Assembly: GCF_965139615.1 (NCBI RefSeq) | Contig: NZ_CBCSIQ010000003.1 | Span: 167,338-231,337 of the forward strand | Length of the DNA: 64,000 nucleotides | Direction of reading: 5' to 3' | Source: Kerstersia similis | GTDB taxonomy: Bacteria; Pseudomonadota; Gammaproteobacteria; Burkholderiales; Burkholderiaceae_B | In this document: positions 8,671-17,326 of the stretch, piece by piece | How the letters are laid out: each line of letters opens with the position of its first letter | How positions within the stretch are numbered: position 1 is the first letter of the stretch | The notes under the pieces: model-generated | Databases searched by the model: none | The model's input: the letters and a program-made list of their open reading frames with translations, nothing else | Told to the model about the DNA's origin: nothing | Program-made: the position numbers and the translations under genes

Positions 8671-8686
8671 AATGATAATTGTCATT
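8671..8686. promoter_or_regulatory. Fur-like operator upstream of ABC binding protein
   Basis: AATGATAATTGTCATT is a near-perfect inverted repeat with one asymmetric position. It resembles the core of the Fur box (GATAAT hexamers) and lies 59 bases before the ATG at 8745. The Slam gene ends at 8596, so this marks a separate promoter for the binding-protein gene. Confidence 0.6.
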
Positions 8687-8744
8687 GTCTTTCACGCCAT
8701 GACGCGCCACACTGCGACGCATCAAGGCTTTCCATCCAGACATC

Positions 8745-9782
8745 ATGCATCGCCCGTTTCCACACCCGCAACGCCGCCGTTTGCTGCTGTCCCTGGCATT
8801 GGCGCCTGCTGCGACAGCACTGCCCTGGCATACCCATGCCTCGGAAGCCGCTGCACCTGCCCGCTACCCTATCCTGACCCTCTCCGGCCCGCCCGCGACT
8901 GTCACCCTGCCGTTGCTGCACATGCTGGAAACCAATCCGCTGGCCGATGTTGCCGAAAAACTGGTGTTCAAGCCCTGGCGCGATCCCGACCAGCTGCGTG
9001 TCATAGCCATCGAGCAAAGCGCGGATTTCATTGCGGCGCCTTCCAATGTGGCAGCCAATCTGTATAACCGCGGCGTGCCGCTGCAACTGCTGAATGTGTC
9101 CGTCTGGGGCATGCTGGCGCTGGTGTCGCGCACGCCAGGCCGCCATACGCTGGCAGACTTCAAGGGCGAAGAAATCGCCATGCCGTTTCGCGCCGACATG
9201 CCCGATATCCTGTTCCAGCTCCTGGCACGCGCGCAGGGGCTGGACCCGCAGCGCGATTTCAAGCTGCGTTATGTGGCCTCGCCCATGGATGCAGCGCAAT
9301 TGCTGATCACTCGCCGGGTCGATCATGCGCTGCTGGCCGAACCTGCCGTTTCCATGGTGCTGGCGAAGTCGCAGTCTTTTCCTGCCAATGTCATTGCGCC
9401 CGACCTGTACCGCAGCGTGGATCTGCAACAGGAATGGGGCCGGCTGCTGCAGCGCGAACCGCGTATTCCGCAAGCCGGTATCGCCGTGCTGGGCCAGGCC
9501 GCGCAGGACCCGGCCCTGCTGGCGCGTTTCAACGCCGCCTATGCCGATTCGCACGCCTGGTGCCTCGCCAACCCGGACGCCTGCGGCGAGCTGGCGGAAA
9601 AGTATATCGACCTGCTGCGCGCCGATGCCGTCGCGGACGCCCTGCGCCATACCCCCGGCTATCTGACCAGCGCCGCCCAGGCACGCCCGGAACTGGAATT
9701 CTTTTACCAAACGCTGCTGGAACAGAATCCGCAAATGGTGGGCGGCAAATTGCCCGACGACGGCTTTTATTACACCCCGTAA
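8745..9782 (+). CDS. ABC transporter substrate-binding protein, NitT/TauT (NMT1)-like
   Basis: A 345-residue exported protein. The N-terminus has RRR followed by LLLSLALAPAATALP and AHAS-like cleavage near residue 33; the twin-Arg run could be a Tat signal. The body (ILTLSGPPATVTLPLLHMLE, FIAAPSNVAANLYNRG, PMDAAQLLITRRVDHALLAEP) has the two-lobed NMT1/SsuA-like pattern used for sulfonate, nitrate and thiamine-precursor importers. The partner permease and ATPase are 400 bases downstream behind a second Fur-like site. Substrate is unknown. The adjacent nnrS and Crp/Fnr genes hint at a link to nitrogen-oxide or metal metabolism, which is inference. Confidence 0.8.
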   Translation: MHRPFPHPQRRRLLLSLALAPAATALPWHTHASEAAAPARYPILTLSGPPATVTLPLLHMLETNPLADVAEKLVFKPWRDPDQLRVIAIEQSADFIAAPSNVAANLYNRGVPLQLLNVSVWGMLALVSRTPGRHTLADFKGEEIAMPFRADMPDILFQLLARAQGLDPQRDFKLRYVASPMDAAQLLITRRVDHALLAEPAVSMVLAKSQSFPANVIAPDLYRSVDLQQEWGRLLQREPRIPQAGIAVLGQAAQDPALLARFNAAYADSHAWCLANPDACGELAEKYIDLLRADAVADALRHTPGYLTSAAQARPELEFFYQTLLEQNPQMVGGKLPDDGFYYTP

Positions 9783-10180
9783 CCCCCCACGGCCAGACTG
9801 GAACTCAGTACCGACACCCAGCCAGGCGCCATGCCGCCTGGCCGCCGCCCTGGCATGCCGGACGCCCTCGGGATGGCCTGCTCTATATGGCCTGCCTGTA
9901 TGACCATGCTGCATGGGGCTGGCCCAGCGTACGGGATACGCGCACAAGACCGCTCGCCTCCGGCTGCCCTGCCCGGGCCACAGTCAAAAATAGTCGGCCA
10001 CTGTCCGGCCAATGATAATTATCATTGGCGTTGCATGCCCGATCTGGTGACATGGCAGGTTTACTTACCTGTCCGGTATTTTCCCTGCGCCATTCCTGTG
10101 TCCATGCCTTCATGCCAGGCCTCTTCATGTCAGACCTCCTCATGCCTGCCTTTCTTTAGCGTCAACAGGCCGTCCACGTC
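9783..10180 (+). other. Intergenic region between ABC binding protein and permease
   Basis: This 398-base stretch holds no convincing gene. A hairpin GCCAGGCG (9821-9828) / CGCCTGGC (9835-9842) lies near the upstream end and could terminate the binding-protein transcript, though it has no T-tract. The Fur-like palindrome at 10008-10029 lies about 150 bases ahead of the permease start. Confidence 0.5.
10008..10029. promoter_or_regulatory. Perfect palindromic Fur-like operator upstream of ABC permease
   Basis: The core AATGATAATTATCATT (10011-10026) is perfectly symmetric, and the symmetry extends to 22 bases (10008-10029). It is almost identical to the element at 8671-8686, so the same regulator likely binds both. 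A Fur or Fur-family (Zur/Mur) repressor is the best candidate. Confidence 0.65.
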
Positions 10181-10969
10181 ATGACCTTATTCCGCCGTCT
10201 GCTGGCCGCTGTGCTGGCCTATCTCTGGAGTGGCTGGGGCGCCATCGCCAGCCTGTGCCTGTTCGCCGCCGCCTGGGAATGGGCAGCGCTGGCCTATGGT
10301 CCGCTGATCCTGCCCGCGCCGGGCGCAGTGCTGGCCTCGCTGGCCCAGTTGCTGGATACGTTTCCGGCCTGGGAAACACTGGCCATCTCGGCGCGCCGCG
10401 CCATGGCAGGCTTCACGCTGGCCCTGGTGGCAGGCAGCCTGCTGGGTCTGCTGGCCGGGTTGTCCATGACCGCCGCCATGGCCTCGCGGCCGCTGGTCAC
10501 GCTGCTGGTCGGCATGCCGCCCATCGCCTGGCTGGTACTGGCCATGCTGTGGTTCGGCAGCGGCGACCTGACCCCAATTTTCACGGTGTTCATCGCCTGC
10601 GTGCCCATCGTGTTCGCCGCTGCCATGCAGGGCGCGCGCACCTTGGGCAATGAGCTGAAGGACATGGCGCGGGCCTATCGCATGCCCTGGCACATGATGC
10701 TCACCGATCTGTATCTGCCGCACATGCTGTCCTATCTGTTCCCTGCCTGGATTACGGCGCTGGGTTCGTCCTGGAAAGTCGTGGTGATGGCAGAGCTGCT
10801 GAGTTCGTCCGACGGCGTGGGCGCGGCACTGGCCGCCGCACGCTCCCATCTGGATACCGTCGCAACACTGTCCTGGATCGCCGCCATCCTGGGCCTGCTG
10901 CTGGCCGTGGAATACCTGCTGCTGGAACCCATCAAGCGCCAGGTGGAACGCTGGAGGCCGCAAGCATGA
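10181..10969 (+). CDS. ABC transporter permease, NitT/TauT-like
   Basis: A 262-residue inner-membrane protein with about six hydrophobic segments. The EAA-type cytoplasmic loop is around LGNELKDMARAYRMPWHMMLTDLYLPHM (about 155-182), which couples to the ATPase. GMPPIAWLVLAMLWFG (about 112-127) is typical of SsuC/TauC-like permeases. The stop codon overlaps the ATPase start by four bases (ATGA), so the two are translationally coupled. Confidence 0.88.
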   Translation: MTLFRRLLAAVLAYLWSGWGAIASLCLFAAAWEWAALAYGPLILPAPGAVLASLAQLLDTFPAWETLAISARRAMAGFTLALVAGSLLGLLAGLSMTAAMASRPLVTLLVGMPPIAWLVLAMLWFGSGDLTPIFTVFIACVPIVFAAAMQGARTLGNELKDMARAYRMPWHMMLTDLYLPHMLSYLFPAWITALGSSWKVVVMAELLSSSDGVGAALAAARSHLDTVATLSWIAAILGLLLAVEYLLLEPIKRQVERWRPQA

Positions 10970-11799
10970 ACTGTTCCTGTCAGGTGCCCGCAGAAACAAC
11001 CCCCATGCCGCCCGCCGCTGCGCCTTTGCTGCATCTGCAGGGCATCCATCACCGCTATGCGCTCACCGACGCGCTGGTGGGCGTGGATTTCGCCATGCAG
11101 GCCAGCGAAACCGTTGCGCTGATCGGCCCATCCGGCTGCGGCAAGAGCACGATGATGCATATCGTGGCCGGCCTGCTGCAAGCCTCGCACGGCAAGGTCG
11201 TCAATCGCGCCATCAGCATCGGCTGCGTCTTCCAGGATGCCCGGCTGCTACCCTGGAAACGCGTGCTGGAAAATATCGCGCTGGGCCTGCGTGCCCGTGG
11301 CGTATCACGGGTCGCCAGGATGCGGCATGCCGCTGCGCTGGCCGCCCGGATGGAGCTATCAGTCAACGATTACCGCAAGTTTCCGCACGAACTGTCCGGC
11401 GGCATGCAAAGCCGCGTCGCCCTGGCCCGCGCGCTGGCCATAGACCCGGATCTGCTGCTGCTAGACGAACCGTTTTCAGCGCTGGATATCGGCCTGAAAA
11501 CCGAGATGTACCGGCTGCTGCGCGAATATGTGGATGAACGCGGCTGCGCGGTGCTGATGATTACCCACGACCTGATGGAAGCCGTCCGGCTGGCCGATCG
11601 CATCATCATGATGGCACCTTCGCCCGGCCGCATCGTTTATGCACATGCCCTCGCCACCCCGCGCACGCAGCGCGACGACGCCTGGATTTACCAAACCGCC
11701 GGCGCCTTGATGCAGCTGCCCGAGGTTCGCCAGGGCTTCGAGCTGGAGCCCGCAACCGACCTGCCGCCCATCGTTCACCAGGGACACTCATGCGCCTGA
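10966..11799 (+). CDS. ABC transporter ATP-binding protein, NitT/TauT-like
   Basis: A 277-residue nucleotide-binding subunit with Walker A GPSGCGKST, Q-loop VFQDARLLPW, signature LSGGMQSR, Walker B LLLLDEPFSALD and the H-loop ITHDLMEA. It energises the permease encoded just upstream. An in-frame ATG 13 codons in could be the real start, because the first residues (NCSCQVPAETTP) are not conserved-looking. Its 3' end overlaps nnrS by 10 bases. Confidence 0.9.
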   Translation: MNCSCQVPAETTPMPPAAAPLLHLQGIHHRYALTDALVGVDFAMQASETVALIGPSGCGKSTMMHIVAGLLQASHGKVVNRAISIGCVFQDARLLPWKRVLENIALGLRARGVSRVARMRHAAALAARMELSVNDYRKFPHELSGGMQSRVALARALAIDPDLLLLDEPFSALDIGLKTEMYRLLREYVDERGCAVLMITHDLMEAVRLADRIIMMAPSPGRIVYAHALATPRTQRDDAWIYQTAGALMQLPEVRQGFELEPATDLPPIVHQGHSCA

Positions 11800-13106
11800 A
11801 CCCGCCCCAGGCCCTGCTCGCCCGCTGCCTTCGGCCGATGCTGGCCCACCCGGTGCTGACCTGCGCCTTCCGGCCGTTTTTCCTTTTGACCGCCATCAGC
11901 GGCGCCCTGCTGCTGCTTCTTTGGCTGGCATCTGCCACCCCATTGCCGCTGTTCGCCTGGCTGCGCCAGACCATGCCCGGCGGCGGCACGGCCTGGCATG
12001 CCCATGAGCTGATCTACGGCTATGGCATGGCTGCCGTCGCCGGTTTCCTGCTGGTGGCCGTGCCCGAATTCACGCAAACACCGGCATTCTCACGCGCCAG
12101 GGCTGCCACCCTGGCCCTGCTCTGGCTGCTGGCCCGGCTGGCCTACCTGGCCGCACCCATCTGGCCCTTCGGCCTGGGGCTGTGGCCCGCCTTGCTGTGC
12201 AATCTGGCCCTGGGGCTGCTGCTTGCCGCGACGGTCCTGCCGCCGCTGCTACGTGCGTCCGGGCGCGGCCAGTCCGGCTTTGCCTGGGGCTTGATCTGCT
12301 TGCTGCCGCTACAGGCCGGCTTCTTTGCCGCGTCGCTCATGCATGGCGATGGCATGCGCTGGCTGCATGCCGCTGTCGGCGCGTTGATGGCCCTGATCAT
12401 TGTGGCGGCCAGCCGCATTTCCATGCGCATCGTCAATAGCCGTATCCATGAAGGCCGGCTGCTGGACCCCTTGCCGGAAACACCGTTGTACCTGGCCCGG
12501 CCGCCACGCCGCAATTTTGCCATTTTCACCATCGCGCTGTGCGCAGCGCTGGAATTCCTGCAAGTCGCGCCCACGGTGCTGGGCTGGTGCGCGCTGGCCG
12601 CCTGCGCCGCCATGCTGAACCTGCTCAACGACTGGCATGTCGGCCGGCCCTTGCTGACCCGCTGGGCGCTGATGCTGTACGCCTGCTACTGGCTGATGGC
12701 GCTGGGCTACGGCCTGATGGGCGCGCACTGGCTGGGCTTGCCGGGCGCCTTGTCGGCCGGGCGCCATCTGCTGATGATAGGCGGCATGGGGCTGTCCATT
12801 TTCGCGGTCATGTGCATCGCCGGGCGTTTCCACAGCGGGCATTGGCTGGATCAACGGCGCTGGATACCGCTGAGCGCCATCGCCTTGTGCGCTGCCGCCC
12901 TGCTGCGGGCCTGGGCCGGCCTGACGGCCTCGCCGCTGGTGCAGCACCTGACACTGGCCGCGTCCGGCCTGCTTTGGGTGGCCGTGTTCTCCGCCTATGC
13001 GGTGTACTTCTGGCCCATTCTGATGCGTCCCCGCACAGACGGTCTGGAAGGCTGCGCCGAACCACTCGGTGATGAGCACGGCGGCGCTCCGCACCAATGC
13101 GGATAA
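11790..13106 (+). CDS. nnrS: NnrS family heme-copper membrane protein
   Basis: A 438-residue polytopic protein with about twelve hydrophobic segments. An AFRPFFLLTAISGALLLLLW start and the WHAHELIYGYGMAAVAGFLL segment (about 69-88) are family hallmarks. NnrS proteins bind heme and copper and protect cells against nitrosative stress, often under control of NO-sensing Crp/Fnr regulators. One such regulator gene follows here. Overlap with the ATPase gene implies co-transcription with the ABC transporter. Confidence 0.9.
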   Translation: MRLNPPQALLARCLRPMLAHPVLTCAFRPFFLLTAISGALLLLLWLASATPLPLFAWLRQTMPGGGTAWHAHELIYGYGMAAVAGFLLVAVPEFTQTPAFSRARAATLALLWLLARLAYLAAPIWPFGLGLWPALLCNLALGLLLAATVLPPLLRASGRGQSGFAWGLICLLPLQAGFFAASLMHGDGMRWLHAAVGALMALIIVAASRISMRIVNSRIHEGRLLDPLPETPLYLARPPRRNFAIFTIALCAALEFLQVAPTVLGWCALAACAAMLNLLNDWHVGRPLLTRWALMLYACYWLMALGYGLMGAHWLGLPGALSAGRHLLMIGGMGLSIFAVMCIAGRFHSGHWLDQRRWIPLSAIALCAAALLRAWAGLTASPLVQHLTLAASGLLWVAVFSAYAVYFWPILMRPRTDGLEGCAEPLGDEHGGAPHQCG

Positions 13107-13329
13107 CGTTCCCGCCACGATCCCACCGGGATGGCGCTCAGGCAACACCTGCTGCACCAGCAGAAGTTGCCGCCCCGACAACAAGCACTGGCGGCGCCCC
13201 CTTCAAATGAATAGTTCTTATTTCCTACCCAAGCCACGCTATTCATGCCAAAATCAACGTCCCACCAGGCATCCCTAGCGCAGCCACGCCACCCAGGCCG
13301 GGCTGCGTCCTCGCCACCGCGATACGGAC

Positions 13330-14097
13330 ATGGCCTTGATTGACGACACCTCGTTTGCCACACTGACTGCCCATCCCTTGTTCCGGCCACTGACGGAAGC
13401 AGGGTGCCGGCAACTGGCAGCGGAAGCATCCACCTTCCGCTTCAATACGGGCGAACATGTTTTCCATACCGGCGGCCCGGCGGAGTCCTTCTATCTGATC
13501 AAGGAAGGCAGCATACGGCTGTACCGGCCCAACCACGAAGGCAACGAGAAAGTCTTCCAGATCCTCCACGGCGGTGATCTGGTGGCCGAGACCGCCATGT
13601 TTGCCGAGCCCTGCCTGTACCCGCTGTCGGCCCAGGCGGAAAGCGCCGCCACGCTCTACCGCTTTTCCCGCGACGGTCTGCTGGCGCTGGCACGGCGGCA
13701 CAATGAATTCTGCATGCATCTGCTGGCCACGATGTCCGCCCGCATCTACCAGGCGGTCAACCGCATCGACCATCTCACCGTCGGCAATGCCAGCCAGCGC
13801 CTGGTCATGTACCTGCTGGATCTGTGCCGTGAACAGCGCAGCCGGCGCATCCACTTTCCGGTATCCAATCATGCACTGGCGCGCCAGCTCAATATCACGC
13901 CCGAGACCTTGTCACGCCAGCTCAATCATTTCAAGCGCACCGGCCTGATGGACGGCAAGAACCGCGACTGGATCCTGCTCGACCTCGATGCCCTGCACCT
14001 GGCGGTCGGTCTGCCCTCGCCAGGAAAAGCCATGCGCGAGCAGTTCCAGGTGACCGACCTTGGCGGCAATCTGTTCGGTTGCTGCAACTTCCGCTAG
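13330..14097 (+). CDS. Crp/Fnr family transcriptional regulator (Dnr/NnrR-like)
   Basis: A 255-residue regulator. The N-terminal cyclic-nucleotide-binding fold (about 14-130) includes GEHVFHTGGPAESFYLIKEG, and a C-terminal helix-turn-helix reads LARQLNITPETLSRQLNHF (about 184-202). The N-terminal Fe-S cysteine cluster of Fnr is absent, so it is not an oxygen-sensing Fnr of the E. coli type. Position after nnrS favours a Dnr/NnrR-like NO response, which is inference. An inverted repeat TGAATAG (13208-13214) / CTATTCA (13239-13245) lies in the upstream gap; I found no convincing TTGAT-N4-ATCAA box nearby. Confidence 0.85.
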   Translation: MALIDDTSFATLTAHPLFRPLTEAGCRQLAAEASTFRFNTGEHVFHTGGPAESFYLIKEGSIRLYRPNHEGNEKVFQILHGGDLVAETAMFAEPCLYPLSAQAESAATLYRFSRDGLLALARRHNEFCMHLLATMSARIYQAVNRIDHLTVGNASQRLVMYLLDLCREQRSRRIHFPVSNHALARQLNITPETLSRQLNHFKRTGLMDGKNRDWILLDLDALHLAVGLPSPGKAMREQFQVTDLGGNLFGCCNFR

Positions 14098-14262
14098 CTC
14101 CCCCGGAAAGCCGCTGCAACCGATGCTCACGCACAAACTTTACGCAATGCTCACCAACAGACACAGTCGGGTTGTAGTACAGTGGCTCCCTGATGTGCCG
14201 CATCGTCCGCGCGAGGCGCGTGGTCTGCCGTACGCACCGGTTTTTGCATTGGAAGTCGCCAC

Positions 14263-14856
14263 ATGAACATGAGCTCGCGCGTCCGTGCGCATTTTGAAGC
14301 CAATATTGCCGCCACCCAGGCCAGCATGGATGTGCTGACCGAACCCGTGGCGCTGGGCGTCGATATTCTCTTCAACGCCCTGGTCAATAACAGCAAGATC
14401 CTGGCCTGCGGCAATGGCGGTTCGGCCGCCGATGCCCAGCACTTCATCGCCGAACTTGTGGGCCGGTTCGAGCGTGAACGCCTGCCACTGGCCGGTGTTG
14501 CGCTCAACACCGATACGTCCATCATGACAGCCGTCGGCAACGACTATGGCTTTGAACATGTCTTCGAGCGCCAGGTCCAAGCGCTGGGCCAGCCCGGCGA
14601 TGTGCTGGTGGCCATCACCACCAGCGGCAATTCCGCCAATGTCCTGCTGGCTGTCGAAGCCGCCCGCGAGCGCGAGATGCGCGTCATTGCCCTGACTGGC
14701 AAGGACGGCGGTTCCATGCACGATCTGCTGTCCACCGATGATGTTCACCTGTGCGTTCCCAATGACCGCACCATGCGTATCCAGGAAGTCCACATAGTGT
14801 TGCTGCATGCCCTGTGCGACGGCATTGACGCCCTGCTGCTCGGAGACCCGGAATGA
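14263..14856 (+). CDS. gmhA: Phosphoheptose isomerase / DiaA-like SIS protein
   Basis: A 197-residue SIS-domain protein with ILACGNGGSAADAQHF (about 46-61), TSGNSANV and a C-terminal EVHIVLLHALCD helix. GmhA converts sedoheptulose-7-phosphate to heptose phosphate for LPS core; the close paralogue DiaA instead binds DnaA. Sequence alone does not separate the two roles. Placement just before a BON lipoprotein (dolP) is the diaA-dolP arrangement, while gmhA is the usual name in betaproteobacteria. Its stop overlaps the dolP start (ATGA). GGAAG at 14251-14255 serves as ribosome-binding site. Confidence 0.9.
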   Translation: MNMSSRVRAHFEANIAATQASMDVLTEPVALGVDILFNALVNNSKILACGNGGSAADAQHFIAELVGRFERERLPLAGVALNTDTSIMTAVGNDYGFEHVFERQVQALGQPGDVLVAITTSGNSANVLLAVEAAREREMRVIALTGKDGGSMHDLLSTDDVHLCVPNDRTMRIQEVHIVLLHALCDGIDALLLGDPE

Positions 14857-15584
14857 AACAAACACCGCTGCGCGCCTGCCTTTGCGCTCTGCTGCTGAGT
14901 TCCACCCTGCTGTCTGCCTGCGCGCCGCTGATCATCGGCGGCGCGGCGGCAGGCACGGCGCTGGTGGCAACTGATCGCCGTACCGCTGGCACACAGCTGG
15001 AAGACAAGAACATCGACCTCAAGGTCGATCAAGTGCTGGTCAAGGAATTCGATAATGACACCGTACGTGTGATCAGCACGGTGTATCTGGGCAAGGTTCT
15101 GCTGACCGGTGAGGTGCCCGACGCCGCGATGAAAGCGAAGATCGTCGATCGCATCAGCAAGGTGGAAAACGTGCGCGGCGTACTGGATTACATGGTCGTG
15201 GCCGAACCCATGACCCTGGGCCAACGCACAGATGACAACTGGCTGGGCTCCAAGGTACGCACCGCCCTGCTGCGCACCAAGGGCGTGCCGTCACGCACCA
15301 TCGTCAGCACGACGGAGCGCGGCGTGGTCTATCTGATGGGCCGCGTCACCCAGACCGAAGGCGCCTACGCAGCCGCTGCTGCCGCACGCGTGAGCGGCGT
15401 GCAGCAAGTCATCAAGCTGTTCGACTACGTCACACCGGAAGAAGCCATCGCCCTGGACAACGCCAACGGGTCCCCCGAGGCTGACAAGCAACAGCCGGCT
15501 GACACGGCAGCGCCCACCGCGCCGGCCAGCAATACGCTGCCCGCCCCGATCAATGACGGTCCCGAGGTCATGGCCATCGACTGA
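14853..15584 (+). CDS. dolP: BON-domain outer-membrane lipoprotein, DolP/YraP-like
   Basis: A 243-residue lipoprotein precursor with lipobox LSAC (Cys23) followed by PLIIGGAAAGTALVATDRRTAGTQLEDKN in the manner of DolP. Two BON domains follow (about 45-115 and 120-195): LTGEVPDAAMKAKIVDRISKV and LMGRVTQTEGAYAAAAAARV. The tail (200-243) is Pro/Ala-rich and probably disordered. DolP supports outer-membrane integrity and BAM function at division sites. The tail is longer than in E. coli DolP (191 residues). Confidence 0.9.
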   Translation: MKQTPLRACLCALLLSSTLLSACAPLIIGGAAAGTALVATDRRTAGTQLEDKNIDLKVDQVLVKEFDNDTVRVISTVYLGKVLLTGEVPDAAMKAKIVDRISKVENVRGVLDYMVVAEPMTLGQRTDDNWLGSKVRTALLRTKGVPSRTIVSTTERGVVYLMGRVTQTEGAYAAAAAARVSGVQQVIKLFDYVTPEEAIALDNANGSPEADKQQPADTAAPTAPASNTLPAPINDGPEVMAID

Positions 15585-15623
15585 CGGCCGAGCCCCCAGG
15601 ATTGGTTCGATATCCGCTGCATG

Positions 15624-15662
15624 AAAAAATGGCCCGGCGCATGAAGCGCCGGGCCATTTTCC
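15624..15662. terminator. Bidirectional intrinsic terminator between dolP and metQ
   Basis: A perfect 15-base-pair stem joins 15626-15640 to 15646-15660 around an ATGAA loop. The G+C-rich core GGCCCGGCGC is flanked by A-tract and T-tract, so it works in both directions for the convergent dolP and metQ transcripts. Confidence 0.92.
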
Positions 15663-15720
15663 TTGGTGGACGCAAGCGGCTGTCCTGCCCGCCTGCCTGT
15701 CCTTCAGGGCAATGCGCCGA

Positions 15721-16509
15721 TCAGAATGCCGGCACCACGGCACCCTTGTACTTTTCGACCAGGAAAGCCTTCACTTCCGGCGTCTGCAGCGTTTCCACCA
15801 GTTTGATCACATCCGGATTGCTGGCGTTTTCAGGACGCACGGCAACCAGGTTGGCATAGGGAGAATCCTTGTCTTCCAGGAACAACGCATCTTCCAGGGG
15901 GTTCAGACCGGCTTCCAGCGCGTAGTTGGTGTTGATCAGTGCCAGATCCACGTCAGCCAACACGCGTGCCAGGGTAGCGGCTTCGAGTTCACGGAACTTC
16001 AGCTTCTTGGGGTTCTCGACAACATCACGCGCAGTTGCCAGGATGTTCGTCGGATCCTTCAGCTTGATCAGGCCTTGTTGCTGCAGCAGTACCAGCGCAC
16101 GCCCGCCGTTGGACGGATCATTGGGCAGCGCAACGGTAGCGCCGTCGCGCAGTTCGCTCAGATTCTTGATCTTGCTGGAATAGCCACCAAACGGCTCAAC
16201 ATGCACCAGCGCCACCGAGACCAGATCCGTGCCGTGATCCTTGTTGAAGCTGTCCAGATAAGGCTTGTGCTGGAAGTAGTTGGCGTCGATATTCTTTTCG
16301 AAGACCTGCTGATTGGGCTGGATGTAGTCCGTGAACACCTTGATGTCCAGGTCCACGCCTTCCTTGGCCAGGGTAGGCTTGATGAACTCCAGCACTTCGG
16401 CATGCGGCGTCGGCGTGGCGGCGATGGACAGCTTGCCGGCGTGGGCAGCACCTGCGGCCACGGAGAAAACGGCGGCCAGCAGGGCAGAACGGATCAGGGT
16501 CGATTTCAT
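15721..16509 (-). CDS. metQ: Methionine ABC transporter substrate-binding protein MetQ
   Basis: A 262-residue NlpA/MetQ-family protein with the signatures FTDYIQPN, NYFQHKPYLDSFNKDHG and VALPNDPSNGGRALVLL. It captures methionine (probably both enantiomers) for MetNI. Unlike E. coli MetQ, the signal peptide ends AAHA-G at residue 24 with no lipobox Cys, so it appears to be a soluble periplasmic protein. It follows metI on the minus strand after a 127-base gap, with a good GGAG ribosome-binding site. Confidence 0.93.
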   Translation of the reverse strand: MKSTLIRSALLAAVFSVAAGAAHAGKLSIAATPTPHAEVLEFIKPTLAKEGVDLDIKVFTDYIQPNQQVFEKNIDANYFQHKPYLDSFNKDHGTDLVSVALVHVEPFGGYSSKIKNLSELRDGATVALPNDPSNGGRALVLLQQQGLIKLKDPTNILATARDVVENPKKLKFRELEAATLARVLADVDLALINTNYALEAGLNPLEDALFLEDKDSPYANLVAVRPENASNPDVIKLVETLQTPEVKAFLVEKYKGAVVPAF

Positions 16510-16636
16510 GATGAAGCTCCTTGAAAACCAGATTAAAGGTACGCTTATGACAAACTAAAAAACAGACAAAGACAGCACCCGCGCCCCGCTGCATGCGGCA
16601 GGCGCAGCGCTACCCGGTCATCCGGGCAGCGACACA

Positions 16637-17326
16637 TCAACGGCGCTGCAAACGGCGCACCAGGCTATCGCCAAATACCTGCATGGCCTGCACCAGCGCC
16701 ACCAGGATAATGACCGTGGCCCACATCACATCGCTTTGGTAGCGTTGATAGCCGAAACGCAATGCCAGATCACCCAGGCCGCCGCCACCAATCACGCCCG
16801 ACATGGCGGAATAACCGACCAGCGTGATGGCCGTCACGACAATCGCGGCCACGATGCCGGTACGCGCTTCGGGCAGCAATACCCAGAATACGGTTTCCCG
16901 CGTGTTGGCTCCCATGGAGCGGCTGGCCTCCAGCACACCCGGATCCAGCTCGCGCAATACATTTTCAACCAGCCGCCCGAAGAAGGGTGCAGCGCTGACC
17001 ACCAGTGGCGGAATCACGCCAGGCACCCCCAAAGCCGACCCCATGATGATGCGCGTCAAGGGAATCATCAGGATCAACAAAATCAGGAAAGGCACGGAAC
17101 GCAGCACGTTCACCACCAGCGACAAGACCTGATACGTTCCACGCTGCTCGAGCATCTGCCCGGGGCTCAGCAGGAACAACAGGACGCCCAGCGGCAAACC
17201 CAGCAACACCGTAAACACCAGGGAGGCGCCCGTCATCGTCAGCGTTTCTACCGTCGCCCAGCCGATCAGTTCCCAATCCAGTCCAGCCAGCAATGACCAG
17301 AAGCCTTGCACATCCGCTCCGTTCAT
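16637..17326 (-). CDS. metI: Methionine ABC transporter permease MetI
   Basis: A 229-residue permease with five or six membrane segments. The coupling loop ends LRELDPGVLEASRSMGANTRETVFWVLLPEA (about 124-154), matching MetI. YSAMSGVIGGGGLGDLALRFGYQRY (about 171-195) is strongly conserved in methionine permeases. Start and metN stop overlap by four bases (ATGA). Confidence 0.93.
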   Translation of the reverse strand: MNGADVQGFWSLLAGLDWELIGWATVETLTMTGASLVFTVLLGLPLGVLLFLLSPGQMLEQRGTYQVLSLVVNVLRSVPFLILLILMIPLTRIIMGSALGVPGVIPPLVVSAAPFFGRLVENVLRELDPGVLEASRSMGANTRETVFWVLLPEARTGIVAAIVVTAITLVGYSAMSGVIGGGGLGDLALRFGYQRYQSDVMWATVIILVALVQAMQVFGDSLVRRLQRR

